Below, piece by piece: positions 1-12,090 of a DNA stretch of 64,000 nt. A program made the translations under genes and the position numbers. The notes under the pieces were generated by a model. The model saw nothing but the letters and a program-made list of their open reading frames with translations, was not told the DNA's origin and searched no databases. Origin of the DNA: Sclerodactyla briareus (lineage: Eukaryota; Echinodermata; Holothuroidea; Dendrochirotida; Sclerodactylidae); contig JAODTK010005521.1 of assembly GCA_026419785.1 (NCBI GenBank), positions 62,001 to 126,000 of the forward strand. Reading direction: 5' to 3'. Each line of letters begins with the position of its first letter. The first letter of the stretch is position 1.

Positions 1-1590
1 TTTTTTTTTTTCTTCACTACCGTTAAGAAAAAAAAATTGTTTATCAGAAGCCAATATAGAAATAGGCCTGAGGTCCCTCCCGGTGACTACGAAGCGACTT
101 CCGGGAGGACTTGGTGGCGTCTGCATGTTTTTTACGCACGATTGCAGGTTCTTTTTTAATTTAGTCGAAACAAATGAGCATCAATCCATGCCGCTGGAGT
201 ACTCTCATAATCACTGTACTAGGTAGAGGAAGCGCAATGATAACTCGTTGTGCACACTCCAATCACTTCGTGAATACCAAGATTCTCTGATTAAGCAGGG
301 GACGTTTATCAGGAGGCCTATGTCACGCCCTGTCAACTACAGGCAAATACAATTGTGTCAAAAGCCTAAACAGAATCTTCCATAAACAGATTAATCGAGC
401 ACAAACTTATTCAGAAGCCACTAGGGGACTCTGGATTATATGTAGTTATTGGAATGATGACAGAAGACCAGATATTCATTTCCACCACTCGCAAATAACA
501 CTGGTAGGGCCTACTGGACAGTAGTTGCTCGAAGGAATAATTTCGCGAAAATATGTTCTCCTCTAATCATCAGGAACGACAATTTCATTGAAATTTTCAC
601 ACACCTTTTTGCAACAATTCCGTAGTTTCTCCTTAAAGAAACAGGGCTACAAATAATAGTATTAATACTATTAGCGTGACGTTTTCGTTGAGGAACACCG
701 AAGATCTTCCGAATATCTTCAATCGCTGACCTAGGTTCCATATTAAAAAATAACAAGGGAACAGTGTTTCCTTCATACGCCTTCCTACCTCTCTCTAAGA
801 CGCCCCGTTTTGTGGTTGTTGAGCGAACCATTCATAGCCAGTAAAACGATATGAATGTCACAATTTCGCAACCTTTCTACGGCCATGGGGAACATTCACT
901 GTCATGCAGCAGGACTGCTTTTTTTTATTCCATCGCTTTTTTCTCCAGGAAATGTTACTGTTATAACCTCAAATCAACAGCATTCAAATCCTTATAGGAA
1001 TTCGGTCAAATGTCCTTACTCAGAAAAAATAAATAATCAAAGTCATACTTCAATGCACGTAGAGATGCATTCCAACTTTCACTCAAAATGGCAGCTTCAT
1101 TTAGTAAGAACAGGAGTAAGTATCCATAGGCGCACGAAGCGTTCAGATTTCCCCCCCACAGATCAGCGGATGGAAATTCTGGCGGGAAACGACAGCAATT
1201 TGAATCGGTGTAATCAGCCTAAGGAAATCAAAAAGAGAAAAAGAGTACAGTGTACTCGAAATTGATCAGTGCCCTAAATTCATGTCTTCCAGTCCATGTC
1301 TCATGACTGCAATGTAGCACGGGTAAACGTACTGAATTGACGTTATGCCACTAGCAGTCACATCAGTAACATTATGCGAAAGGGGAAGAAACAAGAATGT
1401 TTGACAGTACCACGTTATGTATTAAAAATGTGTTCGACATCAGAAGCTTAATCACCGGCTGTGATCGTGATGACATTTGCAGAATAGCAGTAAGCCTACG
1501 TAGTATATTGTAGGGACGCTTCGCATTCGAAGTAATGGTGGGACAAATGCGGTTAATCAAGAGTTAACCTTGAGGCTTGGGGACGTATAT
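1..1590. other. Unassigned sequence, no recognisable gene
   Basis: The window opens with an 11-T run that could be the cut end of a retroelement poly(A) tail in reverse orientation. The rest is unremarkable AT-rich DNA. Open frames of 136 codons (855-1265, +) and 106 codons (511-831, -) occur, but their translations show no domain, signal peptide or membrane pattern I recognise. Frames of this length are expected by chance in 64 kb. Confidence 0.5.
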
Positions 1591-1599
1591 AGGGTTGAC

Positions 1600-2203
1600 T
1601 CGAGGCAACTTCGATAACGATATTGTTGTCAGGTTGTTCAAGCAGCTAGTGAGACCTCACCTGGAGTATTCTGTCCAAGTATGGAACCATATTTCTCGAA
1701 AGACCAGCAATTAATTGAAAACGTTAAGCGGATTGCTACTAGATTAATTCATTTCCTTAGAGATTTACCTTACGAAGAGATCGGATTAAGGCGTCCGGTT
1801 TTACTTCGATGGAACTGAGACAAATTCGTGGTGATTTGATTCAGGTTTTTAAAATGTTTCATGGTTTCGAGGGCTTTTCCTTCCACTATTCTTTGAGTCC
1901 CAAATCGTTACACCCAATAGGGGTCATTGTGACAGGCTTCGTGGCAAACGCTGTAGATTGGACATTCGGAATATTTCTTCTCCAGAGAGTTATTATGAGT
2001 GGAATAGCCTTCCTGAAGAGTTGTTCTGTCTAAGAGTGTGAATGCATTCGAGAACAGTCTTGATTATTTTTTTCAAGAATTGTTGGCGAATTCTTTGAGC
2101 ATCTGGGTTGTTCTTCTCTCTTGGGATGTTGTGGCTTCGGGGTCTCTCATGAGGATTTTGTCCTTCCTGACCCCTTTTCACTAAACTAAAACTAAACTAA
2201 ACT
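1600..2203 (+). mobile_element. LINE (CR1/Jockey-like) 3' end, decayed reverse transcriptase C-terminus with CTAAA tail
   Basis: Joining short pieces across frames gives the standard end of a non-LTR reverse transcriptase: LFKQLVRPHLEYSVQVWN (from about 1632), then IENVKRIATRLIHFLRDLPY, then RGDLIQVFKMFHGFEGF (from about 1824), a decayed arginine-rich stretch, and residues resembling RVINEWNSLPEE and NAFENSLDYFFQE just before the stop region. This thumb/C-terminal block belongs to CR1/Jockey-type LINEs. Several frameshifts and stops show that it is dead. The 3' untranslated region ends in ACTAAACTAAAACTAAACT-type pentamers (2180-2203), a microsatellite-like tail as expected of 3'-primed retrotransposition. 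A second copy of the same 3' end lies at about 23.73-23.87 kb. The 5' part of the element is missing or unrecognisable. The exact clade is uncertain. Confidence 0.8.
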
Positions 2204-5200
2204 TGTCTGAGTGTTCCTTCAGTAATCTTCTCAGAGTTGCTTATTTACTGTTCCGTATCAGATAATGTTTTGACATCTACATGGGATATGTTTGAGAATC
2301 GCGAAGGAGAGCTGACTTTTTGTCCCTATCAAACATAGTAGATGTATGGGTTTACAATACTTAACCTAGCCTCTATTGTATGAACAAACCAATTCTGGCG
2401 TTCTGTCTCATATTTCCGGGTTTCTTTCAATATTGATGAACAACGTGGTGAACAATTTACTCTCAACTTTACTGTCGTCCTCCGCCCAGTCTCAATGAGT
2501 ATTTTGTGCACTCGTCCAATGATAAAACAAGCATAACGGCGCATACACAAGGTCACATTTGATGCAGTCGACCACAATCACAAAGTGCCTTTGCATATCA
2601 TTCCTCGCGCAATTTGTTCACTGGGGTTGAATTTTGTAAGATGAGCACACTGTTGCAGATGACAAATGACAAGTGGGACGTAAATAACGCGGTTTGGTTT
2701 TGGGGGCTGTAAAACGAGAATGTGTACATGAGATGATGTTAGATACCAGGGAGCACTACGAGGTCATAGAGCGTTCTCTGGATGGGACAAGTGGGGCGTA
2801 CCATTTATACTACCTAACCTCCTAATCTTTGCTGACGAAAATCAAGGAGACAGACCACGCCCGTGTAGTAACATTTACCGAAGTTACACGGGACTGGCGC
2901 AATTACAAAACTGCTTTGTTCATAATGTTGTCAGCTGTACATTAGCTGCTTCCGTGACACGTGATTGTAACTGTCGGATATGAATTCGAGTGGAAGTGAT
3001 CCACGGTTTCTCAGGAATTTCATCACCGTATGTCATATTCCTGAAGGCAGTGGTGAACTCGCCCATTTTTAGCCATCACTTAGTATTGAGCGTTAATATT
3101 GTTGAATCGAACTCACCGATTGTATTTCTGCATCACCAAATATCTAGACATCCGGTTAAACCGTTAGCATGTGTGCTTATCAAGCAAACTCAAAATTTGA
3201 GTAAGCATATCTGTTATCATCTTATTCGTTCTAAGAGTACCGTGTTTGCGACTGGAAAATATGCCAATTGACCAACTAATCGAAATCACTGGCTTTGGTC
3301 TTCATTTCAATTACACTTGTAGGCGATTGTTAGAAACGTTTGGTATTGTACGGGCCTACGGTTGACCTTTGGATATGGAGTAATAGTCCGTGTCTAAAAA
3401 CTGGCGACGTCATTCCAGCAGAGATGATGACATTGATCAAGTAACTAATGCATTTTTACCAATTAGCATTGTTCTGGGGGAAATGTGTTCAGTATGAGAC
3501 AAACAAAATATATTGAGCCTACTCATTCGGGACTTTGCTCATCAAGTTTCATAACACACATAGAACTAACCTCTAACTAACTGTTTATGCCCCCACTTCA
3601 GTTTTAACTTCGAGTTATTAGGCAGCCTCCGCTCAATTTCTATTGGATGTTCATCAATCCTTGAACTCTCTTCTTTCAATATGTTGCAACCAGCACCTAA
3701 CCATTTCTTCCTGAAAAAATGTCTTCACCAACCCAATAAATGCCCGAGGCAAGTATTTGTGATATATTATCGGTAATCCACTACAGCGTCATGGCTGGCT
3801 TCGTAATAGCTTTTTATATCCTTCGGGTGCTTCCGATAATACCGGTACAAGATCGATCACGAATCGGGAGGTCGAGCGTACTCCATATATGAGTACTGGC
3901 CTGGACAATCAAATGCTAGATATGTACTCATTACGAGGGAGGTCGCTCCGGACCATTGCGATTACGATGTGGAATGAAAAAATCTATATACGAAATGGGG
4001 GCATCACCTCCTCGCCATCCGAGCCGTAAACCAAAAAATTAGGAGAACTTACAGAGTATTGGAAATACCCCTCTTATCTCAGCGTTACCAATTCCAAAAA
4101 ACACAATAAACACATCTCCGTCGAAATCTTTAACATACAGACAATAGCTATCGATTCATGTTTTGGGTTGAGTACTACCTAATGACCAAGGTTGCATTGG
4201 CTTTTCTTTCCAGTGGGATATTTGCTTTTCTCGTTTGCTAACTTTAGGATGGAATCAATTATAACTCTGGACGAAGGGACTATAGAATTGCAAAAAGTAC
4301 TTTTCTTTAACCTTATCTTAATATAGACCGATGATCCTTACGTAAAGGAAACGAACAAGGAGACTAAACGTTTTGTACAGCTCTCGACAGCGAAAATTCT
4401 TGCCTATTCCGATCTTATGCCCACCGTAGGTTGTGAAGGAACTAAGTGACCAATACAACTCCTTGCAAACAATAATACGTCAACGGTGTCTAATACTGAA
4501 CGGAACGTACCTCAAATACAACCATTTGACCATTGCAATAAACATTCCGTAGAAACATACGGCAAACTGATCTTGGACGTAACGAAACCATTATTTCCTA
4601 GTTTGGGAACATACGATTGCTTTAAAAGAGTACACAACACTATTAACGTGTACTCCGTTACCAAGGCGACGGTGTGTGTGTGACTGAGTGGAGCCTTCAA
4701 AATTCCTGAATGGCGCTAATCATCGGACTAACCTATGACTGGTATGATCATCTGCCCAGTGTATATTGCTCAATTCTTCATCGATCTCACAAACAGTGTT
4801 GTAGATTGTTATTACCACTTCGCTTTGTCGTCATTTATCCCCGCAATGTACGCAAAGAGGACTTTGAATGCAACCTCACACTGTTTCACGAATTGAAAAC
4901 ACGAATGCTGGTAGGGAAGAGAGTGTTTATTTTTCTGTCGAATGATGGTGACTTTTTGGAATTTATGTTAGTTGACCATTTAACTACATATAACATATTA
5001 AAACATATTGAGTTGTTTAGCCTGATATAACAACGACACCTCACCTTGAATAAAACACCGGCTGACATTTACAAACTAAGAATATATTGCGACGACAATA
5101 TGTGCTTCGGTCTCTTGTTTTATTTGTGTACTGGCAACGCCCGTATTCAATATGTGACGTACCTCATTATAACACGCCTCTATTCATTACACTAGTTGAT

Positions 5201-6240
5201 TGATGAACCAAAAAAATAAGGACGGCCCTTTGAAACCAAACTAAGCAAATAACGCAATTTCATTGAATCTTCTCCCGACGGCTGCTATTCTGGATATCTT
5301 ATGCGTAGCCCAGGTAATACGATCCTAACCAAAAAGGTGTCACGAAGAACGGATCAATAGAATCCCGATTTGGAGACAGAGACGACACCCGCAAGATGAC
5401 CTGTCCAGACTACACCAAACAAATTTCCGTGACAACCAACCAATCCAGATCAACAGAATTCATGTGTGCATGGAAGGAATTGTGTCTGTACGAACGTTGG
5501 AATTGAAAAAAGTGTCATTGATCTTGATGTAAACTATTACTAGAGGTCCCACAAACAAAACATCAATGCTTTTGGTGCAAAAAACAGATAGTGCATAGAA
5601 TAATGCCATAAAACCTTCTATAATGGGCACACAAATCAACCTCTAATAGGCCCTCGAACTTATCATTATCTTCAGCCAACCTAATAAACTCCGGGGATGA
5701 ATATGATCCCATCACGTGTGTTTGTGTGTTCTCGAAATTTCAATGCAGAACCTTCCGCCCACATCCTGACACATGTAGCTAAATTGTCTCTGTCACCAAA
5801 CCAGCAGTTGATTTGCATGTCAGGGTAGACGTTTATAAGTCTGCAGTTTTATTGCCGCATCATGTCTACGTTGCGTGGAGGTATACCATATAAAATCGAC
5901 GAGGCGAGGATTTTATGATATTTCTCGAGGCAATTTCCCCGAATGAAATTTGAAATGGTATCGGGAGATTATATTTCGTCACGTCCGGGCACTTTCCAAA
6001 AGGAAGCGAGATTCTCCAGTGTGATTCTATCTACAACGTGAAGCCTCAACCTCATCGACCTAAGGAATTCTTGTGAAGATTTATTAGAGCAATTTGGGTG
6101 GATGCGTAACACGAGGCGTTCCGTATAGTATCGACGATGACGCATCACAGGAGATATATAGCTTTGCTTCGATTCCCATGTAATTATATAGCTACTGTAT
6201 ATCAGTGTGAATTGCGAGTCACTTAGATGCCAACCATCCA
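2204..6240. other. Unassigned sequence, no recognisable gene
   Basis: I see no convincing exon, RNA gene or repeat here. The stretch 2690-2720 (TTTTGGGGGCTGTAAAACGA) resembles the core of the G-rich repeat found as an array at 61.4-62.3 kb and may be a short relic of it. A 106-codon frame (4710-5030, +) has no motif I recognise. Confidence 0.45.
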
Positions 6241-6259
6241 ACCGTGACGGTTGCCACCT

Positions 6260-6276
6260 CCCCCCCCCCCCCCCCC
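6260..6276. repeat. Poly(C) run, 17 nt
   Basis: Seventeen consecutive C residues are followed by short C/T blocks to about 6290. This is one of about ten G/C homopolymers of 10 nt or more scattered through an otherwise AT-rich window. Confidence 0.95.
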
Positions 6277-6830
6277 TCCTCCCCTCCTCCATTTGAACTT
6301 CAATCCTGCTCTCAGGTTCGGGTATCTTGATTGTTTGGACTTCACAAAATGTTACCCAGAGCTCTCGCCACTGGCACACTGTGGGTGGAATCACGTTTTC
6401 ATTAATCCGACATTAATCAAAGTGCTAGCGCATTCTGGTGCTAGTAAAAACTGACCTCAAATCATTTTCTTTATGACACGTGTTATCACACAATACCGAT
6501 ACTGAGATGAGAAAGTCCCGGCACTAACGAATGGATAACGCCGTCTTGTTATTACAGAGAAACCGCTATCGGATTTAAAAAAAAATATTATGTAACAACT
6601 GATAAGAACGCAAATTATCAAGGGTTTGATGCGGAACAATTTCAACCACGGAGATGATCAGCACTTAATCAGTGAGAACATTTCAATATTCGGCGAGACA
6701 TGATTTCAAGAGGAGGGCTATTTCCCACCGTTGATTAGATGTTTCTCCGGTACCATAAGAATTATTTTGACAATCTAGGTTAGAAGATCGAATAGTTATT
6801 TGTTTTATGATATAATCGCACGTTTTTGTC

Positions 6831-6900
6831 AGCACACACAATGATGTAATGCCTCTTCTTTGTCCAGCACACACAATGATGTAATGCCTCTTTGTTGTGG
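6831..6900. repeat. Two-copy 35-bp direct repeat
   Basis: Two adjacent 35-bp units begin AGCACACACAATGATGTAAT at 6831 and 6866 and match except for the last few bases. This is a simple local tandem duplication with no sign of function. Confidence 0.9.
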
Positions 6901-7039
6901 ATTTCAATTCGCAGTTCCTCCAGAATCTCCGATGTAGGAATAAATAGAGAATTGTGTGTGGAGTAGCCTACATAGGCTAGTGAGTTAGTATACTAGCTGG
7001 TCATAATTACATATTCGTGCTACAATTATAGCACGCGAA

Positions 7040-7495
7040 TGTCACTGATATTGGTAGCATACAAAGCATATTTATTCAGACTGATAATTACAATGTCTTT
7101 TTTTCAATGAACATGCATGGTGCGAAGGATCGACACTGCTTCTCATGTTTCTCTAGGGCTAAGATTTCGATGATGGCAATGCTACAAGAGACGCATGACC
7201 AGTCGGGCTGCCTCGACTTCAGGGATTACAACCGATTACTCAACATGTAATGGATGGTTCGCCGTTCTAATTATTATTTTATAGGCGATTAACATCATTG
7301 CACACAAATGATCGAATAATGTAATGACTGAGTGTGTGTACACCGTCGCAAACCATAACGGACTCAGATCCATAATTATTTAGGTGTTTGTTGTCGATTA
7401 ACATTTGGATTGGTTCCATTTCAGACAAATGTTAGGTAGCAATTGATTCTCAAAGTATTTGCTAAGAAATTTAACACAAGCAATGAGGCTACTAC
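7040..7495. repeat. Copy A of a diverged ~0.5-kb direct duplication
   Basis: This stretch shares collinear blocks with 7871-8420. They include ATTGGTAGCATAC near the start, GCTGCCTCGA, CAACCGATTACT, AACATGT, CGCCGTTCTA, GTTTGTTGTCGAT, TTTCAGACAAATG and GCAATTGATT. Spacing is preserved except for about 150-200 bp present only in copy B. The two copies are far from identical, so the duplication is old. Neither holds a long open frame. The element could be a decayed non-autonomous repeat or duplicated non-coding sequence near the TIR-like exon at 9.4 kb. Confidence 0.75.
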
Positions 7496-7870
7496 TGATC
7501 CCTCGTGTCATTGGTACTTCCGCAGTTTGTTTCCAATCTTGCAGTTATGTTTCGAATATGAACGAGGCAACTACAATGATAGTTTCAAAATGTATTGGAA
7601 AGCCAGATTACTTTTCATATTTCACACCTTTGGTTTAGATATTGCCTCTGCTGTTCGACAACCCAACACAGCAATGCACGCAATGTTGCATCTGTTCTGG
7701 CAACATCTGGGGTAATTTCTTACCCACCGAAGATACCATTACAATGGGTAGTTTTATAGCCACAATTCCAAAGGAGTACATGAACGCACTGTATACGAGG
7801 TACCTAAGGGCAGTGAGCTATACACTAGCAGGGTATAACGGCATATTCGAGAAATCACAAATGGAACAAT

Positions 7871-8420
7871 GACATGTCACCGGAATTGGTAGCATACCAG
7901 AGACATATCTATTCATACTTAATGATTACAATTTCTTTTTTATACCAGCTGGGCTGTTGTGGCTCTGTAAGAAACAGATGGTTTCACAAAACGAACACGT
8001 GCGTTTCGCTGCTCCCTTCCATTTTCGTTTTCCGTTACGCCTTGAGATACTCCTTTAGCTGTGTTTACTTACACTCATGCGTTCGCGGCACAACTAGTCA
8101 CTTAGTAATTATTTTCGCAAGACTAGTCGACTGCCTCGAGCTTGACTGAGGGCAACCGATTACTTAACATGTTAGCGAAGAGTCCGCCGTTCTATTGACA
8201 CTCTTCTAGGTGATTAACAAACACTGCGCACACATGATCGAAATAATGTAACGAACTGAGTGTTGGACACCGATCGCGACCGTAATGGAAAATACACATT
8301 GTTTAGGAGTTTGTTGTCGATCATCTGGATTGTTTCCTTTCAGACAAATGATAGACGGCAATTGATTGTTATAGTAGCAACGCAAGCAACGAGGCTATCA
8401 TCTTCTAGCTTGATTCTCTT
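7871..8420. repeat. Copy B of a diverged ~0.5-kb direct duplication
   Basis: This is the partner of the copy at 7040-7495, offset by about 830-930 bp. It carries an extra block of about 150-200 bp (roughly 7950-8115) absent from copy A. A weak third echo (AAAATACACAAGTTTAGGAG) occurs at about 9120, so more than two copies may once have existed. Confidence 0.75.
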
Positions 8421-9358
8421 CGTGTTTGATTTATGTATGTCATTCAAAGGGATTCGAAGTTGTCCGAAATATTATACCTGAACAAGCTAAGCAAACGTTT
8501 TTGGACTGATGTATGCGTTGTCTGTTCCTTTGGAAGCCTAGGAAGACTTTGGAAGACAACGACTGTGGAACGGGTCATTCCTGGTAGTAGGCTTGGGCAG
8601 GTCGAAGGTACTGGTTGCCTGTCATTATTCTTCAAAAAACAAAACGTCCGAAAGATTATCAATGGTAGTTAGAGTATGTGGATGACACAGCTAATGAAAA
8701 TGTTTTCTAGTTTGGCAACTACATCTATATCGCCATGATAGTATCTGCATGGCATACGTTTCGATGCCATTTTAAATAACAAAAATCAACAACAAAACAG
8801 ATATATAGAATTAGGAGCTGCACCACTTGTGCATTGCATAGCTGCTGACGAAATCAAGAGACAGATTATATGTGAAATTGCGCTTCAAGATAATAATGGT
8901 TGCTGTAGTGAGTGTGCCTTTCACGGGTTTCAGGAGTTTTTTTTTTTCAACGAACGCAGCAGTCCGAACAGTAGGATGCCTCTCTCATGGAGTCCACGTC
9001 CTGCAAGGTTCTGTTCCCTCAAAGGATTATCTTTATTCAGGCTGGATAAATTTCTCCAATATTGTAGTATTACAGTTCTTTTTATTTTCTAATTCTATAT
9101 GACATCGAGATGAATATCAAAAATACACAAGTTTAGGAGATTGTCTAATTGCTAATCACTCGGGCCGATGATTCCCCTCCGACCATAACAGGGCATGTTC
9201 ATTAAAGCAATCAGTTGTTATAACCCACGGAACACAAGATTCTGGAGTAGCGGAATGATGGAAAAATGTGCGGGAGGATGAAACTACGGCTACTTGTTAC
9301 TTGATAACGCTCTGTGGTATCATACCACATCCTATTTCTCACAAATCTCTGCCTACAG
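8421..9358. other. Sequence between the duplication and the TIR-like exon
   Basis: I find no recognisable domain. The last 30 bases (about 9329-9358) form a good vertebrate/invertebrate-type splice acceptor: a C/T-rich stretch ending in CTCTGCCTACAG. The rest could be intron of the TIR-like gene or plain intergenic DNA. Confidence 0.4.
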
Positions 9359-9609
9359 TGGACCTTACAGATCATCTAAAGCCCCATATTGTGGTAACTC
9401 ATTCGAAAGGCGACGCCTGGTGCCGACATTTAAAAAAAAAATTATCAGGTCAAGATGCTGACCTATTTTCAAGTGAGCAATGTTTGTATATTCGAGTACT
9501 CCTTACTAATCGAAAACCGACGCCTGATAATACTGCTGGGCATATCGACTCAGTGATCAGTGTTTCTCACGGGTATATTGTCGTATTCCTGCTTCAACTA
9601 ACGCCACGC
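9359..9609 (+). CDS. Candidate internal exon encoding the N-terminal two thirds of a TIR-like domain
   Basis: The frame is open for 83 codons between a strong acceptor (pyrimidine-rich, CTACAG ending at 9358) and a consensus donor GTGAGA starting at 9610. The exon enters two bases into a codon... that is, with the last two bases of a GTG codon, and leaves in phase 0. Its translation follows the TIR fold in order. A first strand and helix read HIVVTHSKGDAWCRHLKKKL (about residues 9-28). A second strand, LFSSEQCLYIRVLLT, is followed by a proline-containing BB-loop-like segment NRKPTPDNTAGHI. A helix and strand read DSVISVSHGYIVVFLLQLTP, matching the usual pattern of D-S-I-x-x-S then hydrophobic strand then S/T-P. 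The box-2 RD-x-x-PG appears as RK-x-x-PD. TIR domains mediate homotypic contacts in innate immune signalling, and some hydrolyse NAD. Box 3 is absent, as expected if it lies in the next exon. A run of ten A (9432-9441) leaves the frame intact. I could not find the neighbouring exons, so this may be a pseudogene or a lone decayed exon. A related DBB (BCAP/BANK-type) domain is an alternative. Confidence 0.45.
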
Positions 9610-12070
9610 GTGAGATTAACGTTGCACTTTGGAGTAGCGAAATGAAATGTTGATGCGAAAAGGAAATTGAATTACCATTATCGACCACATGAACATTCCA
9701 TAAAAATAAGACAACAACAGAGAACTTACAAAAGAAACCAATAACGTATTTTGCTGATAGACATGTCAACTTACATGAATTATCCAACCGTCTAGAATGA
9801 ACTATTTCCTCACTGCTGTCCCTTTTCTCTTTGAAATATAACAAATCACTAGAGAAAAGTAGGGTGCGTGGCTGGAATAACATATTGATTGTTGCGCCAG
9901 AGGCGAACAGCCGTCTTTAAAGGCGTTCGTAGTTACCGTTCCGAGCATGGTTTGAAGAACATGAAGCTGTTGGGCTTGCATCCTTCTTCAATACATGCCC
10001 GACTGTATCTCGTGTCTTGTATCTGGTATGACTATTAGATGAACAGGAATGTGTTACTTGTCGAGATGAATGTTTCATTTTGCGATGTCTGCAAAATCAA
10101 CCTGGTTCGTAAATCATAATATTGCTCAGTTCACTAATGCCAACGATTGGTGAATTTAGCAGTCCGCTTCGAATGATTCAAATGTTTTCTATATACCCTA
10201 ATTAGCTGAGAGACACGGAGTATATTTGTTAGTTTACTATTTCATAACTGATTGAAATGATCCAATGGTCATTATATATTTATATGGCAAGTATACTATT
10301 GGAAATGACCGTTGTACGTAATGGAATGGTCGGCCAATTGTGTGTTCGGACGATTGCTATATTAATCCAATATCGAACACTCATGTCAATACATTAGTTT
10401 CTACTAAAAAAATGTCATAACTGAACAACCATGATACGCCAGTGCTGCTCTGTTCTGTGACATACCCACCAAGATGGGATGATATGGTGCCTAATTAGGG
10501 AGCATGTTTCACTGAGCATTACTGTGGTGATCAACCAATGTTGCGAGCAACGGGCGCTCCTGTTTCCATCATCCATTTAATTCCAATTCCGAAATTTAGC
10601 ATGAAAATGAATGAAGGAAGAAAACATTTCTTATTAAATACAGCCACCTGTGAGGTAATGAGGACTCGTGGTATGTTCCTCTTTCCTAGTAACTTATCTT
10701 CATCCTACATTTCGAATTGATAATTTCGACAGCTCGGGGTATTTTTAATGGCTGAATCAGGTTAGTGTGACTCAGCTCTCAGCTACTTTATTAATTAATT
10801 ATTCGTTTCTTCGCTAATCGACGAAGAATTTATACAGTTTGGACATGACAGTTGCTGGAATCGTTGACTCAGTCCACTATACCCACTAATCCCCGCAAAA
10901 ATTAGTTTGAACAACTTCAACGGATTGCCAAATTTGGAGCTGGGTCGGTCACTTGGGTTGTTGGCTAAGCGACCAAGCACCCCCTTCCCCGTTTCGATGT
11001 TGGAGAAATGTTCTTAGGATGAAATCACACTGAAAAACAACAACACTGATTCCGTGGCGTGGAGTTTCTCCAATACGTGCAGTTTTGTTTGAACTACTTC
11101 CGTCCAAGATTGTAGATCATTCACACGATTATTCTTGCCCCCAGTGTCAGTGCTTGCAATTCCTGACAGAAACTGTGGAGCAATACGCAGCCCTCTCGAA
11201 AACAAGTACACGGTTCAAGTAGATGGATATACTACCCGAGTTAATAATTAAGTGCAATCTCCTGCAGTCTCATCTGTGCAAGTACTGGTGATTCTCCGGC
11301 ACAGGAATATCTCTAGTATCTAGTTAATGAGCAACAAAGGTGTGGGCTTTTAGCTTTCCAAGATTTTCTTATTTCATTTTGGAAGTACGGATGGATCAGC
11401 AGGTTCTGTGACGTTGATTGCAGTGGCCGGGATTCTACGATCTACGTCACACGTTAGAGGACATAATGAATACCATCACAAGTCCAGAGAATAACCCAAC
11501 AATCCTGCTGATTGATTTGATTCGAATGCTACGGGTTCGAGAAGCCAAGGAATTCTAAGGTACCCTGCATGGTCGTTTCGTTCGTGAAGATTATAACTCG
11601 CCTCCTCTTTTCGACAAGTATTGGGTGAAATGAAAGGCAGGGGTGTAACCAATCCCAATCTGCCCAGGACCCAACCTTTTACACGACGCCCCCATCTAAT
11701 GAGCGATCATTAACTTCGGATCCGATCACTTTCTCGTAACCTGGATTCAACGTGACTGCTCAGAGCCACCCCCGACGGGCTCATTGCCATATTCCCGAAA
11801 CAGATCCCGGAATCACGGTCCTCTTGCATTTACAATAGAACCATGAAGTGAAGACCAAGGCAACTGCGAGTACATACAGTCAACTAACAAACGTCCAGTG
11901 AATGCTAAAACTCTCACTCGGAATGTTTGCTTTCAAGGCGTCACAGATACCACTCGATGCTGATCTATGCTATCAGTTTCCTAGTCCTCTGAAGTGCAGT
12001 ACAAATACAGTACATACTCGGATTGACTGGTGGTTCATTTACAGTGCAGTAGTCGCGTATGTCACTCTAT
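9610..12070. other. Possible intron or intergenic DNA downstream of the TIR-like exon
   Basis: GTGAGA at 9610 would be the donor. I looked on the plus strand for a continuation of the TIR domain (box 3, FW) and did not recognise one before about 12 kb. No RNA gene or repeat was recognised. Confidence 0.35.
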
Positions 12071-12090
12071 GGGGGGGGGGGGGGGGGGGG
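12071..12090. repeat. Poly(G) run, 20 nt
   Basis: Twenty consecutive G residues form the longest uninterrupted G run in the window. Confidence 0.95.
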
